Shown piece by piece: positions 62,781 through 64,000 of a stretch of DNA of 64,000 nt. This DNA comes from Lachnospiraceae bacterium (GTDB taxonomy: Bacteria > Bacillota > Clostridia > Lachnospirales > Lachnospiraceae), in the NCBI GenBank assembly GCA_902363825.1, contig CABJBK010000005.1, forward strand, positions 62,001 through 126,000. The letters are read 5' to 3'. The position numbers were made by a program, and so were the translations under genes. Numbering within the stretch: the stretch's first letter is position 1; the number at the start of each line of letters is the position of its first letter. The notes beneath the pieces were generated by a model. It was not told the origin of the DNA and did no database searches. It worked only from the letters and a program-made list of their open reading frames with translations.

Positions 62781-64000
62781 ATGTTTCAGATACCAGATCC
62801 CAAAGAACAGCTCGTTGCCATTATGAAGCGGATCTACGCGCAGGGAATGACAACGACTTCGGGTGGAAATTTATCTATAAAAGATGAAAATGGAAACGTA
62901 TATATCACGCCGGGCGGAACCGACAAGGGCAGTATGACCGCAGAGGATATTGTCTGTATCCGTGCGGATGGAACCATGGAGGGAAAACACAAACCGTCCA
63001 GTGAATATCCATTTCATATGAAGATCTACGAGACGAGAGGTGATATCCGGGCGATCCTGCATGCGCATCCGCCGGCGATGGTTGCGTACAGCATCGTCAG
63101 AAAAATACCGGATATCTCGGCGTTTCCGGAATTAAAAGCGTGTATCGGCAGTGTCGGAATGGCGGAGTACGGGCTGACCGGAAGCGAAGAACTCGGAGAA
63201 AAGATCGCGAAAGTGTTTGCGGAGGGGTGCAATGTCGCGGAACTGGAAAATCACGGCCTGGTCGTCGGGAGCACAGATATCGAGAGTGCGTATCAGATGT
63301 TTGAGGCGATGGATTTTTCCGCACGTATCGGGATCGGGGCATCCAGACTTGGCGGTGCGAAAAACGAAAACCCGTCGGGGAAAGGGCTCACCGATGAAAA
63401 CATGGAAAAGCCGAAGGATCCTTCGACAGAAATACCGCAGGAAGACCGGGCGGTCTGTGAAAAATTGTGTGAGATGGTGAGACGCGCCTGGCATCAGAAG
63501 TTATTGTACGCCGGACTTGGTGTATTTTCGGCGCGCGCGGAGAGCGGAACGATTTATTACATACCGCAGGGAACAGACCAGAGTGCAGCTGGTATTTTGG
63601 ATATCCGCAAGCTGGAGCAGACGGGGGATGGCCTTCACGCAAAGATCTACCGCACGCATCCAGGGATCGGATCGGTCGTCACGGCATTTCCGCCGGAACT
63701 TATGGCGTTTGCGGTGACCGGCACGAAATTCAGCTCCCGTATCATACCGGAGATCTACATGGTCATGCAGGATGTCGTTTCCCTGCCACAGGCGCAGTAT
63801 GCAGGAAAGCCGGAGGAGATCGCGGAGGTATTTGACGGGCGGACATCGGTAGCGGTATTGGAGGGCGGCGTGATCGTGACAGCGCCTTCACTTTTAAAGG
63901 CATATGACAGACTTGAAGTGGCGGAGTACAGCGCCCGCGCGATCTTAGAGTCCTCCCAGCTTGGAAATATCGTGGAGATCACGGAAAAGCAGGTGGACGA
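62781..64000 (+). CDS. Tandem class II aldolase/adducin domain protein (3' end outside window)
   Basis: Open reading frame from an ATG with AAAGGAGG upstream, still open at the window end (406 residues seen). Residues 1 to about 205 form a class II aldolase domain like fuculose- or ribulose-phosphate aldolases, with Glu75, His94, His96 and His158 as metal ligands (SSEYP, HAHPP, ENHG). After an acidic linker (about 206-228) a second domain begins (RRAWHQKLLYAGLGVFSAR). Its HPGIGSV...TAFPPELMAFA matches the HAHPP region, but Thr301 and Phe303 replace both metal histidines. The substrate is unknown. Confidence 0.88.
   Translation, partial: MFQIPDPKEQLVAIMKRIYAQGMTTTSGGNLSIKDENGNVYITPGGTDKGSMTAEDIVCIRADGTMEGKHKPSSEYPFHMKIYETRGDIRAILHAHPPAMVAYSIVRKIPDISAFPELKACIGSVGMAEYGLTGSEELGEKIAKVFAEGCNVAELENHGLVVGSTDIESAYQMFEAMDFSARIGIGASRLGGAKNENPSGKGLTDENMEKPKDPSTEIPQEDRAVCEKLCEMVRRAWHQKLLYAGLGVFSARAESGTIYYIPQGTDQSAAGILDIRKLEQTGDGLHAKIYRTHPGIGSVVTAFPPELMAFAVTGTKFSSRIIPEIYMVMQDVVSLPQAQYAGKPEEIAEVFDGRTSVAVLEGGVIVTAPSLLKAYDRLEVAEYSARAILESSQLGNIVEITEKQVD

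Noticed and set aside
1..64000. Prophage, insertion sequence or integrated element
   Set aside because: No transposase, integrase or phage structural gene, no att-like direct repeats noticed, and the gene content is uniform chromosomal housekeeping.

Overview
The window looks like chromosome of a spore-forming, anaerobic Clostridia member, most likely of the Lachnospiraceae. Supporting signs are a division and cell-wall cluster that runs into spoIIGA and sigE with sigG close by, tRNA-sensing T-box leaders, a DUF1540 protein, a Spo0E-like peptide, [FeFe]-hydrogenase maturation genes, a methyl-accepting chemotaxis protein and moderate GC. The species is not determined. I saw no rRNA, tRNA, CRISPR array, insertion sequence or prophage gene.

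Layout. 1-3587: the end of a nucleoside (BMP-type) ABC transporter operon. 3614-7725: degV, a TRIC-type channel divergent from a LysR regulator, and purA. 7943-11637: a GldA / fused GldFG / DUF4340 export operon. 11695-13127: small membrane protein, HPr-like protein without the phospho-histidine, SEC-C protein. 13134-15836: Thr T-box, a small membrane protein and thrS. 15945-20016: a large chemoreceptor with an unusual sensor region, DUF1540 protein, zinc-dependent phospholipase C-like protein, Spo0E-like peptide. 20081-33403: mraZ, rsmH, ftsL, two class B PBPs, mraY, murD, ftsW, divIB, ftsZ, spoIIGA, sigE, with no murE, murF or murG. 33482-37352: a beta-CASP MBL protein, sigG on the other strand, an unknown charged protein and a DapF homologue in which both catalytic cysteines are serine. 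37432-41848: argS, then hydF, a TM1266-type regulator and hydE. 42011-44072: two COG0523-type GTPases, the first with a histidine-rich metal-binding loop. 44108-47348: Trp T-box and a TrpXYZ-type ABC importer. 47538-54392: a TetR-headed locus with a GT-B-like unknown, a GPH sugar symporter, a GH36 alpha-galactosidase and a tail-anchored unknown. 54410-61316: a second Trp T-box and trpEGCFBAD. 61325-64000: a ClC channel or exchanger and a double class II aldolase cut by the window edge.

How the parts work together. Tryptophan supply is controlled twice by the same sensor type: uncharged tRNA-Trp should switch on both the importer (44 kb) and the biosynthetic operon (54 kb). The division cluster has candidate MraZ boxes at its start and a Spo0A-like promoter before spoIIGA, so vegetative division genes pass directly into the sporulation programme.

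The best candidates for new biology are the Ser/Ser DapF homologue, the chemoreceptor with a probable beta-sandwich inserted in its sensor bundle, the TetR/GT-B-like/GPH/GH36/tail-anchored locus, the structured leader before the COG0523 pair, and the double aldolase with a metal-site-less second half. Promoters, terminators and leaders were identified by eye and by counting spacings; no search was run.
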